Below, in pieces: positions 34,168-45,897 of a stretch of DNA of 64,000 bases. The notes beneath the pieces were generated by a model. The model had not been told where the DNA came from, did no database searches, and was given only the letters and a program-made list of their open reading frames with translations. Position 1 is the stretch's first letter, and each line of letters starts with the position of its first letter. A program made the translations under genes and the position numbers. The DNA is taken from NCBI GenBank assembly GCA_037178675.1, contig JAYMGJ010000093.1, positions 1-64,000 of the forward strand. Reading direction: 5' to 3'. This stretch comes from Scleroderma bovista (Eukaryota; Basidiomycota; Agaricomycetes; Boletales; Sclerodermataceae).

Positions 34168-35160
34168 ATGGATCCACACCAGGATGCCCTCCAAAATCTT
34201 TTCCTTCAACTCGCGCAGGGCCAGATCGACCTGCAGAACAGTATCCAGGCCCTTGCCGATGCGCAGCAGGGTCTTGGTGCCCCCGCCGAGGGTGAAGCAC
34301 AAGGTGCTAAAAAGATTGTCGCTGAACCTGGGAACTACGACGGCTCCCCCCAGACGTTCAGGGTGTGGTGGAGCAAGATGAAACTGTGGGTTCTCATGAA
34401 CCAGAGGGCTGGTCTCCTTAGAAAGAATAGTGAGATCATGGCGGCTGTCCTCTCTTGGTTCGAGGGACCTAAAGCTGGGCATTGGGCCCAGGTCAAGTTG
34501 GAATACTACATGGGCCCAAATGTCCAGTATCCAACTTGGGACAAGTTACAGGCCGAGATAACCAGTTATTTTGTGCCTGGCAACAATGCCGACTGGGCCA
34601 GGTCCCAGTTGTTAAAGTTGCACCAAGGACCTCATCAACGAGTAGATGAGTTCCTCGTGGCCTTTGAGTCACTAAGGATAGAGAGCAACTGTCCCAACAC
34701 TTACGCTAGGGACTTGCTGGAAAGAGCGGTGCAGAAGCAGGTCCTCCAGCAGGTATACCTGCTTGGCAAAGCTCGGTCAAACTACGCCGAGCTAACCGCT
34801 TCAGTCCGCACTGTTGGAAGGGCCCAGGAGCTCTTCTTAATTAATATGCAGGGTAATACCCGCTATTTCCAACAGGGCAGAAGCTCTTCTCCTTATGGAG
34901 TAACCCCGGGCGCTGGCGCCCCTATGGATATTGGTGCTGCACAGCAGCAGAACCAGCAGTGGAGTAAAGGGCTCCAGTGCTACAATTGTCAGGGGTTCGG
35001 ACACATCACTCACGAGTGTTCTCAGCCGCGTTGCCCACGTCGAGGGCAACCCCAACAAACCTGGGCTGCACAGCCCCAACCTGACGACAAACGCGTCAAT
35101 GCTGTTCACGGCATGTCCTTCTCCGAAATGAGGGACTATTTCAAGAGTTTAAAAGATTAG
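34168..35160 (+). CDS. Gypsy Gag (capsid and CCHC zinc knuckle)
   Basis: 330 residues beginning MDPHQDALQNLFLQ. The middle part has the retrotransposon Gag pattern (YDGSPQTFRVWWSKMKLW, then a W..L..EI..YF segment), and the nucleocapsid part has one CCHC knuckle, CYNCQGFGHITHEC (34978-35019). It would form virus-like particles and bind the element RNA. The frame is intact. The stop at 35158-35160 is preceded by an in-phase T TTA AAA heptamer (35148-35154), after which the -1 frame continues with plausible coding sequence. Confidence 0.9.
   Translation: MDPHQDALQNLFLQLAQGQIDLQNSIQALADAQQGLGAPAEGEAQGAKKIVAEPGNYDGSPQTFRVWWSKMKLWVLMNQRAGLLRKNSEIMAAVLSWFEGPKAGHWAQVKLEYYMGPNVQYPTWDKLQAEITSYFVPGNNADWARSQLLKLHQGPHQRVDEFLVAFESLRIESNCPNTYARDLLERAVQKQVLQQVYLLGKARSNYAELTASVRTVGRAQELFLINMQGNTRYFQQGRSSSPYGVTPGAGAPMDIGAAQQQNQQWSKGLQCYNCQGFGHITHECSQPRCPRRGQPQQTWAAQPQPDDKRVNAVHGMSFSEMRDYFKSLKD
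35148..35154 (+). promoter_or_regulatory. Candidate -1 ribosomal frameshift site (TTTAAAA)
   Basis: In the gag frame the codons are agt-tta-aaa-gat-tag, so the heptamer is in the X XXY YYZ phase. Slipping by -1 gives ttt-aaa-aga-tta-gag.., an open frame to 35495 (RLESEDTTGTLALESELD..). Confidence 0.5.
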
Positions 35161-38100
35161 AGAGTGAGGATACAACGGGCACCCTCGCTCTCGAGTCTGA
35201 ATTGGACAGTGCAGTAAGAATCTTGAACTATCGCCTCTCCTGTGCTAAATCCCCTGAAGCACAGGATATTTATAAATACTGCATCTCTCTTCTCTCTCGT
35301 AAAATACAGAAAACACACAAAAAATTACCTTCTGTAGTCCCTCCTGTCTCCGTTTCTTTCAACAAGTACTCTGTTTTGACTGTAGACAGTATGGACTGTA
35401 GTGACTCGCCTGTATTTATTACTTACCCTCTAAGGGAGTCCCTGCAAAGGGCTCGGCACCGGAGGTTAAATTGTGTGTGCTTAATTCCCTGTTGAATACT
35501 ACTGTTTCTCCTTTAGCATCTGAGGAACTGGAAAGCCCCGCCGGAACCGAAGAAGTTTCTTTCTTGGACTTACGAAGGTCCTTCACCTTGGAACGTGAAG
35601 TGACGGTACCTGTCCGAATTCGTGGACCCCTTAATGTTATTGAAGTAGATGCCCTGCTAGACAGTGGTGCTACCAGATGCTTTGTTGACAAGAGCTGGGC
35701 TCTTGATAGACGCTTGCAGTTATCTAAGCTGGTAAAGCCTGTTCCAGTGCTTAACATAGATGGCACCAGGAACCAGGAAGGCGATATCACACACTATGTA
35801 TTACTTACAGTCGGTATTGGGAAACACGCTGAAAAGCTTTGGTGTGCAGTCACTTGCCTTGGAAAGGTCCCCCTTATCCTCGGCCACACCTGGCTTAGAA
35901 AGCATAACCCCGATATCGATTGGGTAACCGGACAAGTTAATTTAACTAGGTGTCCTCCCGAGTGCAAGTCACTTCTGGAAACACGCTTTGCTAAGTTATT
36001 ATGTCAGAACGAATCTCAGGAAACTTGGATTCAGGCTTTGAAGGCTCACGAGTCAAAGGTTGCTATCGATGAGACAACCCTTGAAGAAGCCCAGAAGCTT
36101 GTGCCCCAGGAGTACTGGGAATATCTAGATGTCTTCTTGAAGAAATCGTCTGAATGCATGCCGCTTAGAAAGCCGTGGGATCATGGCATAGATCTCAGGG
36201 AGGATTTCCCACCTAAGAAAGGGCGTTTGATACCCCTGTTGGTGGATGAACAAAAGGAAGTTGAGGACTTTGTTGATGATCAGCTTGCGAAAGGATATAT
36301 TCGCCCATCCATTTCCCCTCAGACTTCTCCTGTTTTCTTCGTCCCCAAAAAGGACGGCAAAAAGCGCATGGTTCAGGACTATCGGTATTTAAACGAGTGG
36401 ACCGTTAAAAATAACTACCCGCTGCCCTTGATCAGTCAGCTTGTCGACAAGCTGAAAGGATGTAAACTCTTCACGAAGATGGATCTTTGCTGGGGATATA
36501 ACAATGTCCGTATCAAAGAAGGCGATGAGTGGAAAGCTGCATTTGTAACGCACAAAGGGGCTTTCGAGCCAGTTGTTATGTATTTCAGTCTATGTAATTC
36601 ACCCGCGACATTCCAGAAGATGATGAACGAAATCTTCCACGATATGTCAGATGTCTGCGTGGTGTATATTGACGACCTAATGATATTTACAAATACGGAC
36701 AATCAGGATAAGCATGACAGGATCGTGCTTGAAGTCTTAAAATGTTTACGTGATAATGACTTGTTTGTCAAACCCGAGAAGTGTCACTTCCGCGTTACCA
36801 AAGTCGACTTCCTTGGAATGATAGTCTCACGTGACGGGATAAAGATGGACCCTGAAAAGGTTAATGCTATTTTGAAGTGGCCTGAGCCAACGAATGTCAA
36901 ACAGGTTCGAGCATTCTTAGGCCTCGGCAACTTCTATAGACGCTTTATTAAGGACTATGTGATCATGGCTAGGCCATTGACGGACTTAACGTGTAAGGAT
37001 GTTGCCTTCCACTTCGGTGATAAGGAACACGCTGTGTTTGAAGCCTTAAAGGCTGCATTTACTCATGCACCAGTACTTCAGTACCCCGACCAGGACAGGG
37101 AATTCCTCCTTGAAACTGATGCATCTGAGTTCGCCGTCGGGGGAGTGATATCCATTAAGTGCGAGGACAGCGAATTCAGACCAGTAGCATACATGTCGCA
37201 CTCTATGATGCCACCGGAATGCAACTATCCTATTCACGACAAAGAAATGCTGGCCATTATAAAAGCGACAGAGGCCTGGCGCCATTATCTCGAGGCCACT
37301 CCTTATGCCTTTGAGATCTACACGGACCATCATAACTTAACGTACTTCACGAAGTCACAGAATCTCTCCAAGCGCCAAGCGCACTGGCAGATGTGGATGA
37401 CGCGCTTCAACTACTCGTTAATTTATAAAAGAGGAACCCAGATGCACGTTGCAGATCCACTTAGTAGGTGATCGGACTATTATGTCTCTAGTTCCGACGA
37501 TAACAAGGATCAGACCTTGTTAAACCGCGTATCTATTAAGTCGATCGACGTCACTGATCAGACTTACGAAGAGCGCCAGTTGCTGATTACGGACTTTCAT
37601 GACACACCTGTCGCAGGACATAAGGGTGTCAAAGCTACATTTAATGCGCTCAGGAAGCACTCTTCCTGGAAAGGGATGAAGGAGCAGATCCAAACCTACG
37701 TAAAGCACTGTCAAAAGTGTCAGCAGTCAAAGGTTTCGAATCAAAAGACTTCTGGAAGTCTCCTTCCCCTCCCTGTCCCAGAAGGACCGTGGCTTGATGT
37801 CACAATGGACTTTACCGAGATGCCGGAATCCCTTGGTTATAACTATATATTAGTAGTCTTTGACCGGTTCTCCAAAGAGGTGGTCTTTGTACCATGCACT
37901 AAGGAGGAAACCGCCCTCTCGACTGCCGAATTATTTAGAGATCACGTTTGGTGCCAACATGGACTCCCGAGCACCGTGATATCTGACCGTGGATCGGTCT
38001 TTGCAAGCAACTTCCTGGGGGAGTTGTACAGACTTTTAGGCATAAAGCGCAAGATGTCTACTGCCTTTCACCCGCAAACTGACGGACAGACGGAGCGGTT

Positions 38101-38938
38101 GAACCACGAAATCAATCAGTACCTTCGAACCTACATTAGCGATCATCAAGGCGATTGGGCTAAATAGATCAAGATTGCCCAGTTTGTCTGGAACAACACG
38201 GTCTCGGAGGTCACTACCGATTCCCCGTTTGGAATTACCTGGAGTTATTCCCCGCGCATGGGTGTAGAGCCAGTGCAGACAATAGCCCCAGCGGCTAAAG
38301 ACTTCGCTGCCATATTTAATAAAGTCGTTGAATCTTCTGAGAAGGCTAAACGCAACATGAAGCTTCAGGCGGATAAGCATAGAAATCCCGCCCCGGACTA
38401 TACTGTCAGTCAGCAAGTCTGGCTTTCAACAGACAACCTTTGTATGTTAAATCACGCTTCTAAGAAGCTTACAGAAAAATGGATCGGTCCCTATGAGGTC
38501 ACTCGAGTAACCCCGAACGCGGTCGAGCTTAAGCTCCCAAAAACTCTTTGCATCCACCCGGTAGTGAATGTCTCTCGAGTTAAACCTTACTTAGGTCCAC
38601 TCCCTGGACAACCTGTTTCCCGGCCTGGACCAGTACTCGTTTCTGAAGAATGCGATGAAGAGTACGAAGTGGACTATATTGTAGTGTCCTGTATTTATAG
38701 ACGCCAACTCCAGTACTTGGTACATTGGAAAGGGTACAAGGAACACGAAAGAACGTGGGAACCCTTGTCAAATTTGAAGAATTCTCCTCTGGTAGTCGAG
38801 CGTTTTTATAGGGAAAATCCTTCTGCCCCTCGAAAACTTTGTATGGTGCAGTCGGACTTCAATTTGTTATTTACTCGGATTCCCGAAAATCTTACTGTTT
38901 GCGAACCAACCTTTTGCAGTCTGGAATCCTGCACCTAA
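35151..38938 (+). pseudogene. Gypsy Pol (protease, RT, RNase H, integrase, chromodomain), interrupted
   Basis: Domains in order: a linker in the -1 frame (35151-35495); protease with LLDSGATRCFVD (about 35660); reverse transcriptase with YIDDLMIF (36664-36690); RNase H with LLETDASEFAVGG and EIYTDHHNL; integrase with an HHCC finger (HDTPVAGHKG..CQKCQQ), catalytic MDF, SDRGSVF and TERLN motifs; and a C-terminal chromodomain (about 38650-38840, EVDYIVVSCIYRRQLQYLVHW). Lesions: a frame change near 35465-35480 between the linker and protease frames, a TGA at 37469-37471 just before integrase, and a TAG at 38165-38167 in a position usually Trp. The copy is therefore probably unable to move by itself. 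The chromodomain is thought to direct such elements to heterochromatin, matching its insertion in satellite A. Confidence 0.85.
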
Positions 38939-38949
38939 GGGGGGAGTAG
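38937..38949 (+). promoter_or_regulatory. Polypurine tract
   Basis: aaggggggagtag lies immediately before the 3' LTR, the expected primer for second-strand synthesis. Confidence 0.8.
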
Positions 38950-39328
38950 TGTAACGGTCTAACTTTTTATCTTATCTAATCTGCGATTAGATGACGTCTT
39001 ATCTTATCATACCATAGTGTCTTATCTAGTGCATCTTATCTGTAGGTCTGTCTAGACTACAGCCTTGTGCTGTATCCCTTGATGTCATTAGCATAGCCTT
39101 ACCACAGGATGGCAGCTGTGTTCACTGCCTCGTACGGCATACAGCCTCATGGATAGCCTCGCACAGGACATGTGTAGTATAGTATATATACCGTTGCAAT
39201 CCAGCACCCAGAGGCTCTCCATTCGAGCTCTCTTTGGGTTTTTGCTCTAAGACGCTTGGTTCCTACTTCCTCCTCAGAGTCTCAACGTGTGGTAGTTCTT
39301 TGGGTTGTTTGCCCTTAGGGTTGTCTCA
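38950..39328 (+). repeat. Gypsy 3' LTR
   Basis: 379 bp, TGTAACGG..TTGTCTCA. It lacks a 9-bp acatgctgt segment present in the 5' LTR and keeps the exact self-priming complement at 39221-39231. Confidence 0.9.
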
Positions 39329-39705
39329 GGTACCCTGGCCCGACCATAAATTATGGTGACACCCCCACCCAGGCCGGATTGTATATTACGGTGACACTGG
39401 TACCCTGGCCCAACCGTACACTATGCCGGTACCCTGGCCCGACCATAAATTATGGTGACACCCACACCCAGGCCAGATTGTATATTACGGTGACGCTGGT
39501 ACCCTGGCCAGACCATACACTATGGTAACACCCACACCCAGGCCGGATTGTATATTATGGTGACACCAGTACCCTGGCCTGACCGTACACTATGGTGACA
39601 CTGGTACCCTGGCCCGACCATAAATTATGGTGACACCCACACCCAGGCCGGATTGTATATTACGGTGACACTGGTACCCTGGCCGGACCATACACTATGG
39701 TGACA
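39329..39705. repeat. Satellite A array, right arm continuation
   Basis: About ten 35-bp units in the same orientation as 32161-32980. It is cut at 39706 by a second LTR. Confidence 0.85.
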
Positions 39706-40300
39706 TGTTACGACCATGCCCAACTCCGGGCCTTATCCGGTCACTCCGGTTGCATCGCAGCTCTACAGCTCTACTCCGGTTGCTCGTCTCCTACTCCGGT
39801 TGCGCTCACGCAGATAACCTTCCGTTAAGCACGACCCTTGGTCTATGCTCCATTCGCTCGTTACCACACTTCGCTGTTTACCCTGTCTTGACGTGAGTTC
39901 TCCGTGAACTCGATATATCCTATACCTTGTAGCATTTTCACCGGACCTGACCTAGTCCTAACTCCGGTCATCCCTTGTCCGCTATTAGGTTGTTTACTTG
40001 TCACCGTATCTACTCGACCCTAGTTCTACTTAGTATAAGTACCCTCTAGTTTACCTTGTACACCTCAGTCTGAAATCATCTAAGTTACTACTCCTGTCCC
40101 CTTGTCTGTCTCCGTCTCCATCTCCACCTGACCGGAACCTACGCAAGGGATCAACGCTTGTTGTCCTTGTCGTTGAATCCAATCGGTCGCAACTCCGGCC
40201 CGGGCTAACCTCTGCCCAAACCTCTGACCTCTGCCCTCGTCTGTTTTCATCCGGACTTGACCGGACGTCCTACTGGAGTAGACCTGGACTTGACATGACA
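39701..40300 (-). mobile_element. Solo LTR of a second retrotransposon family
   Basis: 590 bp (39706-40295) start TGTTACGACC, end ACTTGACA, and are flanked by tgaca at 39701-39705 and 40296-40300. Satellite A resumes exactly after it. On the minus strand it shares a segment (gaactagggt.gagta.atacggtgacaagtaaac) with the insertion at 47065-48347, so both belong to one family and I orient it minus. No coding sequence. Confidence 0.75.
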
Positions 40301-40539
40301 CCGGTACCCTGGCCTGACCATAAACTATGGTGATACCTGCATCCTGGCCCGACCCTATATTATGGGTGACCCACCCCCAGACTGGACCATGTATTATGGT
40401 GACAATTCCACACACAGGCCGGACCATATATCATGGCAACACCCTGTAGTCCAGCCTGACCCCCGCTGGCCCATAAGATATGGCCGATTGTCAACCACCG
40501 CTGGCCGTAAAGTATGGTACAATGTAGGTTCATTATGTG
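40296..40539. repeat. Satellite A, right arm tip
   Basis: This is the reverse complement of the left arm tip at 4987-5195. It includes the uninterrupted counterpart of the hAT target site. Confidence 0.8.
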
Positions 40540-40547
40540 GTATTGCG

Positions 40548-40983
40548 GGGTTCGTTAACCGATGCCACCTGCAGATGACGGTGAGAAAAACCAGTCATAC
40601 ATCCATACTCACCAAATGCATGGTTGCCTCTTGGTTTCTGTCATCCTGTGGACGAGACACGACAGAGGACACTCGAAATGACATCACTGAGACTAAGATA
40701 TCGTGCAATAGCGTTGTTGCACTGCCAAACAAGCCCCCAAAATAGTGTTTATTACTCTGTGTTAGAATGCGTGGTGTTCAAAGTCACTCTGGTCCACTCT
40801 GTTCCGCTTTGTTTCTGGCTCTGTTCCGACTCTGGAAGCTCCAGGTTTCTACATGAAATTTAAACTCCGGAGTGACAAATGCAGTGCTCGGCATTGACTG
40901 GGACCATCCGCTCCATCACACACAACTTTTATTCATAGAATCAAGTAGATTTTCATAGAATGAAATAGATTCCAATCAGATAT
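40548..40983. other. Spacer between the two nests
   Basis: No protein or repeat is recognised. It should be contiguous with 4631-4978 in an ancestor lacking the outer element. Confidence 0.4.
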
Positions 40984-41050
40984 TGTTGAAGTTGCACGTG
41001 CACCTGGTGTAAACCGTCGACGAAGTGCGCACAAGACTGCGACCCATATT
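40984..41050 (+). repeat. Copia-2 5' LTR, first part
   Basis: It starts TGTTGAAGTTGCACGTG and is joined in the ancestor to 46221-46439. The total LTR would be about 286 bp. Confidence 0.7.
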
Positions 41051-41295
41051 TTTTGTGAGGTGAACTGGCAAAACTCGACACTAGACAAGAGTCAGAACAG
41101 ACTACATGGGTCAGTATGATAGTAAAAGAGTGTGTAGGATAGTCTTACCTCAGTACTTCTGTGCAAACAGAGACTGAGGTATGAAACGAAAGAAAACATA
41201 CCATAAAGAATGACCATGATTATGTAAGGAATGCTCGGTGTGTCCATACTAAGAATAAGGAAAAGATAGTACTGTAGGGACTGGGAATTTCAACA
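41051..41295 (-). repeat. Copia-1 3' LTR
   Basis: 245 bp, near-identical to 45910-46215 apart from the 61-bp duplication and a few substitutions. Confidence 0.85.
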
Positions 41296-41319
41296 CACCC
41301 ACTCGACGAGATAGTCCTT

Positions 41320-44300
41320 TTAAATAATCAAACCCATACCTTCTATAAAATGAATGTGTTTCTCTCGACTGAGAGGTTTCGTGAGTACATTGGCAACCTG
41401 CTCTGCAGTTGGAAGGTACTCCAGAACGATTTCTCCCTTGTCTACCTTCTCCCTGATGTAATGGTGACGAATCGCAATGTGCTTCGTCCGATCATGGAAA
41501 GTGGCATTTTTTGCGAGAGACATTGCCGACTGATTGTCAATTAATAGCTTGACGGGCATGCGTGTGAGTGATGGCTCGATCTCCGAAAATAATAATTTTA
41601 GCCAGGTGGCTTCCTTCGTGGCGGCGGCAGCAGCCATATACTCAGCTTCCATGCTCAAGAGAGCAACAGATGGTTGCTTCTTCGATGACCAGCTGATAGC
41701 TGCTCCGGCTGTAACAAAAGTGTAGCCAGAAATTGAGCGGCGGTCATTGACATCACCAGCCCAGTCCGTGTCGACGTAGCCCAGTAGGGACATTTCCGAT
41801 GTCTTCCTGTAAATGAGATGGGTGTCTGTTGTTCCACGTAGGTAGCGGTAAACTCATTTTAAAGCTGAAAAATGTGCCTGTCTGGGGCAAGCTGCGTGTT
41901 TGCTCAACGCACCCACTGCATATGCCAGGTCTGGGCGGGTTGCCAGCATGGCATACATGAGTCCACTGAGCGCGCTTTGATATGTCTTAGCATTGACTTT
42001 GGGGACATCAATTTTGACGAGCTTCGCATTGGTCTCAAGTGGGGTGGAGATGGATCGTCCATCCTTTAAGCCGAAACGATCTAAGATCGTCTCAACATAG
42101 TGGCGTTGGGACAAGGTAATGGTTCCTTGTTGGCGGTCGTGGATGACCTCCATGCCGAGAATCCACCGTGCTTCGCCTAAGTCCGTTATTTCGAAGTGGT
42201 CCGACAGCTGTGACTTGAGGTGTTTGATGGCGTCGAGGTTCTTTGAGAAAATCAACTTGTCGTCAACGTAGACAGCAACAATCAATAGGTCACCATCCTC
42301 GTCCTTGTAAAAAAGACTGTGGTCAGCCTCGCTGTGTGTGAATCCAAGGGACTCAAACGTTTTTCATAGCATGTCGTACCATACCTTCGAGGCTTGTTTG
42401 AGACCGTAAAGGGTGCACTGTAAGCGCCAAATGACCTTTGAGTTGTCGCGGAAGCCAGGTGGAGGACAGAGATAAAGCTCCTCCTCCAATTCGCTGTTCA
42501 GAAAGGCGGCTTTGACATCTACTTGATGTACTTCGAGATCATGCTGTGCGGCAAGTGCAAGTAGGGAATGAATAGTAGTGAACTTTGTGACGGGCGCGAA
42601 TGTATCCGTATAGTCAAGTCCTTCTATTTGAGTGTACCCCTTCGCAACAAGACGAGCCTTGTACTTGTCGATTTCACCGTTTGGCCCGCGCTTGATTTTA
42701 AAAACCCATTTTGAGTTGATTATCTTGTGATCGGGTGGTGCTTCGCCTTCCTGGTACAGGCCGATCTCTTTAAATGTATTTAGTTCGACTCCCATGGCGT
42801 CCAGCCATAGATCGGCATCACTGTAGGTGAGTGGTTCGCTGTCCAGAGGCGTTGCAGTGGCAGCGCGGCGAGCACTTTGCGTGAGTGTGTCACGGTGTGA
42901 CTCGTCACAGTCCACCATATCTGCACATGCGTCTGTCTCTCCTCTGTTGTCAACACCCTCAATGCGACGTGGTAAGTCATCCATTCCACCGTCGCTAAGT
43001 TGAATTTCCTCTTCTAGGGTGGTCCTGTCATAGGCGTTGATGAAGAAACACTGATCATCATCGCGGATCGGCGCTTTCCGGGCGTGAGAAGACCTTCTCA
43101 CTGCTGGAGCGGGGATAGGAACCGGATACAGCAATGGTGGAGCGAACGGATGGCCTGAGCGTCCATCAGAGGTATGTTCAAGATGTTTACCTTGTCGTTG
43201 GCCCCTACTGACTTGCTGTTCAACAGGAACTTCAACTCTTGCGATTTGGCGGCTCAAAACGCCATCTGGAGATGATCCAGCAGGATCAGATGAAACGGGT
43301 GCGTGTATCAACACATTTTCAATATCACTGACCCTTTCTGAAGGTGTCCCGTTGATGGATTCGCCATCCGAGTCCTCGTTGGCACTGGCTGCCTCCCCAT
43401 CCCCAACAGGTGAGTATGGGCTCATTTGTATGGCTTCAGGAGTCGTTCCAGATGCTGACCATTTCGTTTCTTCAACATTTAGGTACTGATCGTTGATCTT
43501 AACGCAGGAGGGGGCATTGGCGCTCCCCTCATCGAAGACAACATCCCTGGACTCAAAAATGTGGCCACTCACATGGTGCATGCACACATAGGCCTTCCAA
43601 CTTTCCGCGAAGCCCAAGAAGGTGCATTCGACGGACTTAGCATCAAGTTTGCAACATTTTTCGTCAGGTACGTGGACATGCGCTTTACACCCGAAAATTC
43701 TCAAGTGTGCAACTGATGGCCTGTTTCCAGTGAACGCTTCGTGCGGCATTAGATTCTCGGCGATAGCGCGGGTAGGGACACGATTTAGGACATGTGTAGC
43801 ATAGAGGATCGCGTCCCCCCAGTACGCGTTGGGCAATCCAGCGTTGCTGAGCATTGCACGAGCCATTTCGACCAAAGTGCGGTTCATCCACTCAGAAACT
43901 CCATTCTCCTGCAGTGTGTACGCGTTCATCATTTCATGATGAACTCCCTTTGATTTTAAATAGTCTTGTAGGGCTGTGGATCCGTACTCTCTGCCTCCAT
44001 CGCTGCGAAAATAATTTGCACGTTCGCCCATCTCTGCCTCCGCTCACTCAAGGTACTCCTTGGTAAGCTTTGGCACTTCGTTTTTAAACTTTATTAACTT
44101 GATGACAAGATGGTGCAAGTAGCCGTCGATGAAGGTAATGAAATAATGGTAGCCCTTTCGCGCTGTCGTTTCCATGGGTCCACAGACATCCGAGTATGTT
44201 CTGTGTAGTACCCTTGGACTTTCGACATTGGATTCAGAGGGAATCACAGTGCGATGCTGTTTGCCTTCAAGACAAGGTATGCATTGGTCTTTGTGCGGTT

Positions 44301-45852
44301 CCTTCAAGTCACTGATGGCTATTCCGTTGACCATTCCTTTCTTTAGCAATTTCAAAATTGATTGAACATTTACATGTCCAAGTCGACGGTGCCAGACATC
44401 AATGTTGGCTTCCGAAGATGTCTTTCGAGACGCGAGAGCCGTAAGAGGAAGTTCGGGGTCAAGGGAGGATGAAGGACCATGGACAATGTAGGCCATTTGG
44501 TCTCGAGGCAGGGTGTTGCAGCTAACAGGTATAACAAGTTTCGTTTGTAGCCTTTGCCCACCACCTGATTTCCGTCTAGGATTTGACAGGAGTTGCGGCC
44601 AAAAGTGACTTCGAGATTGAATTCAGCTAAATATGAGACGGAAAGGAGATTCCCATCAAGATCGGGCACGTAGTAGACATTGCGTATGACGGTGGTCGCT
44701 GTGTGCCCACCATCCAATTTAAGGTTGATGCGGATGCATCCTATACCCACCACAGGGATAGACATTCTGTTTCCAACAGTGACGGATTGGGGTGGTACAA
44801 GCCGACAATATGTCGTGAACCACTTGTGCTGGCACGACATGTGGGCTGATGCGCCTGAATCTATGATCCAGTCACGAGCAGTGGCCTTGTCTGTCTGGTT
44901 TCGAGCAACAAACAGACAGAGAGGTGGGGGTGAGTTTCCATCCACCTGTGCGACACGAGCCGCTAACTCAGTCTTTTCCTCCTTAGGCTTTTCTTTTGAC
45001 TTGTCTGTTCCATCCTTCGCGGCTATGTCGTGCTTTTTCTTATAGCAGACGTCTTCCGTATGGCCATCCTTCGAGCAGTAGGTACAGGTGCCCTTCTTCT
45101 TCTGACCCTTTTTACCAGATTTGGCTTTTCCCTTGCCCTTCATTTGGCTCGTCACCTTCGCACTAAGGGCCATCTGCCCAGGCGATTTCTGTGACATCTC
45201 TTCGATGAGAACTTGGTTTATAACCATGTCCGTTGTGAGTTTGTCATCCGCAGCCATTAAAATGGTGTGGAGGGTCAAATAGGATGTCGGGAGGGATATT
45301 ACCATAGCTATGGCTATGAGCGAGTCATAAAGTGGCTGGCCAATGGTTTTTAAGACATTAGCCTTTTGCTGCATCAGATTCAACTGGGATTCCATGGCAG
45401 TGTCGTCTGAGAGTGTGCTCCGAAAAAGTTCGCTTATAAGGTATGCAATAGATTGTTTCCCACGGCCTTCGTATCGCTCACTGAGCTTTTTCCAGACTTC
45501 GGTGGATGTTGTGGAATAAAGGACTCCGCTGAGGGGTTCGTCCTTCAGTGTGAGCATTAGTTGGGCGTGAGCCTCTTTGTCCTTCGTGAGCCATTCCTCA
45601 AATTCATCTGGCTGCGTGGCTGCGTCCGGTTTCAGATCTTCTCTGCTAACAACTGACCAAAGGTGTCGGACACCTAGGACCGTTTGGACACAAAATTTCT
45701 ACATGTGAAAATTTGTCCCGTCGTTGTCAAGAGAGGGAATGTTGTATAAACGACTCGAGCCAGATGTGGCCTTGTTCGACACTGTAGAAAGTGTGGTTGC
45801 AGACTTCGAGGATTTTCCAGCCGCGGAGGCTGAGGTACCAGGAGCAGACATT
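41320..45852 (-). pseudogene. Copia-1 Gag-Pol polyprotein with four nonsense codons and a frameshift
   Basis: Reading from 45852: Gag with CTYCSKDGHTEDVC zinc knuckle; protease (WIIDSGASAHMS); GAG-pre-integrase (WHRRLGHVN); integrase (FRSDGGREY, then ENGVSEWMNRT); reverse transcriptase (KWVFKIKRGPNG.., VAVYVDDKLIF near 42275); and RNase H (GYVDTDWAGDVNDRRS, ending KHIHFIEGMGLII). Lesions: TAG at 45699-45701 (expected Trp), a one-base loss near 44496-44500, TGA at 44044-44046, TGA at 42364-42366 and TGA at 41854-41856. Sequence on both sides of every lesion is otherwise normal, so the decay is mostly by point mutation. Copia polyproteins of this type are about 1,400-1,500 residues, and the length fits. 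Confidence 0.9.
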
Positions 45853-45897
45853 GTGCGGGAGTTGTAGTACTATGTCGTCTAGTGTTCTAAGAGCTCG

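Larger units (their letters stand above)
32976..39333 (+). mobile_element. Full-length chromodomain Ty3/gypsy retrotransposon
   Basis: The element runs 32981-39328 (6348 bp) with LTRs at 32981-33362 and 38950-39328 and target duplication ggtac at 32976-32980 and 39329-39333. LTRs start TG and end CA. Order is gag, protease, reverse transcriptase, RNase H, integrase, chromodomain, as in chromoviruses. LTRs differ at roughly 20 positions plus small indels by eye, so the insertion is not recent. The open frames are interrupted (details under gag and pol). Confidence 0.9.
4979..40547. mobile_element. Outer nested element: satellite-armed long inverted repeat with 8-bp direct repeats
   Basis: The string gtattgcg occurs at 4979-4986 and 40540-40547, exactly where homology between the two arms stops. 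Sequence just inside the left end (ending in tttacggccagc, then gttgacaatcggccatatctta) reappears as the reverse complement just inside the right end (about 40440-40530). Further in, both arms hold 35-bp repeat A and then ~162-bp repeat B in opposite orientation. After removing six internal insertions and one copy of each target duplication, about 5.8 kb remains with no coding capacity. I interpret it as a non-autonomous class II element (an 8-bp duplication fits hAT or KDZ superfamilies) or a satellite block that moved as a unit. The outer ~20 bp of the two ends match only loosely. Confidence 0.6.
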
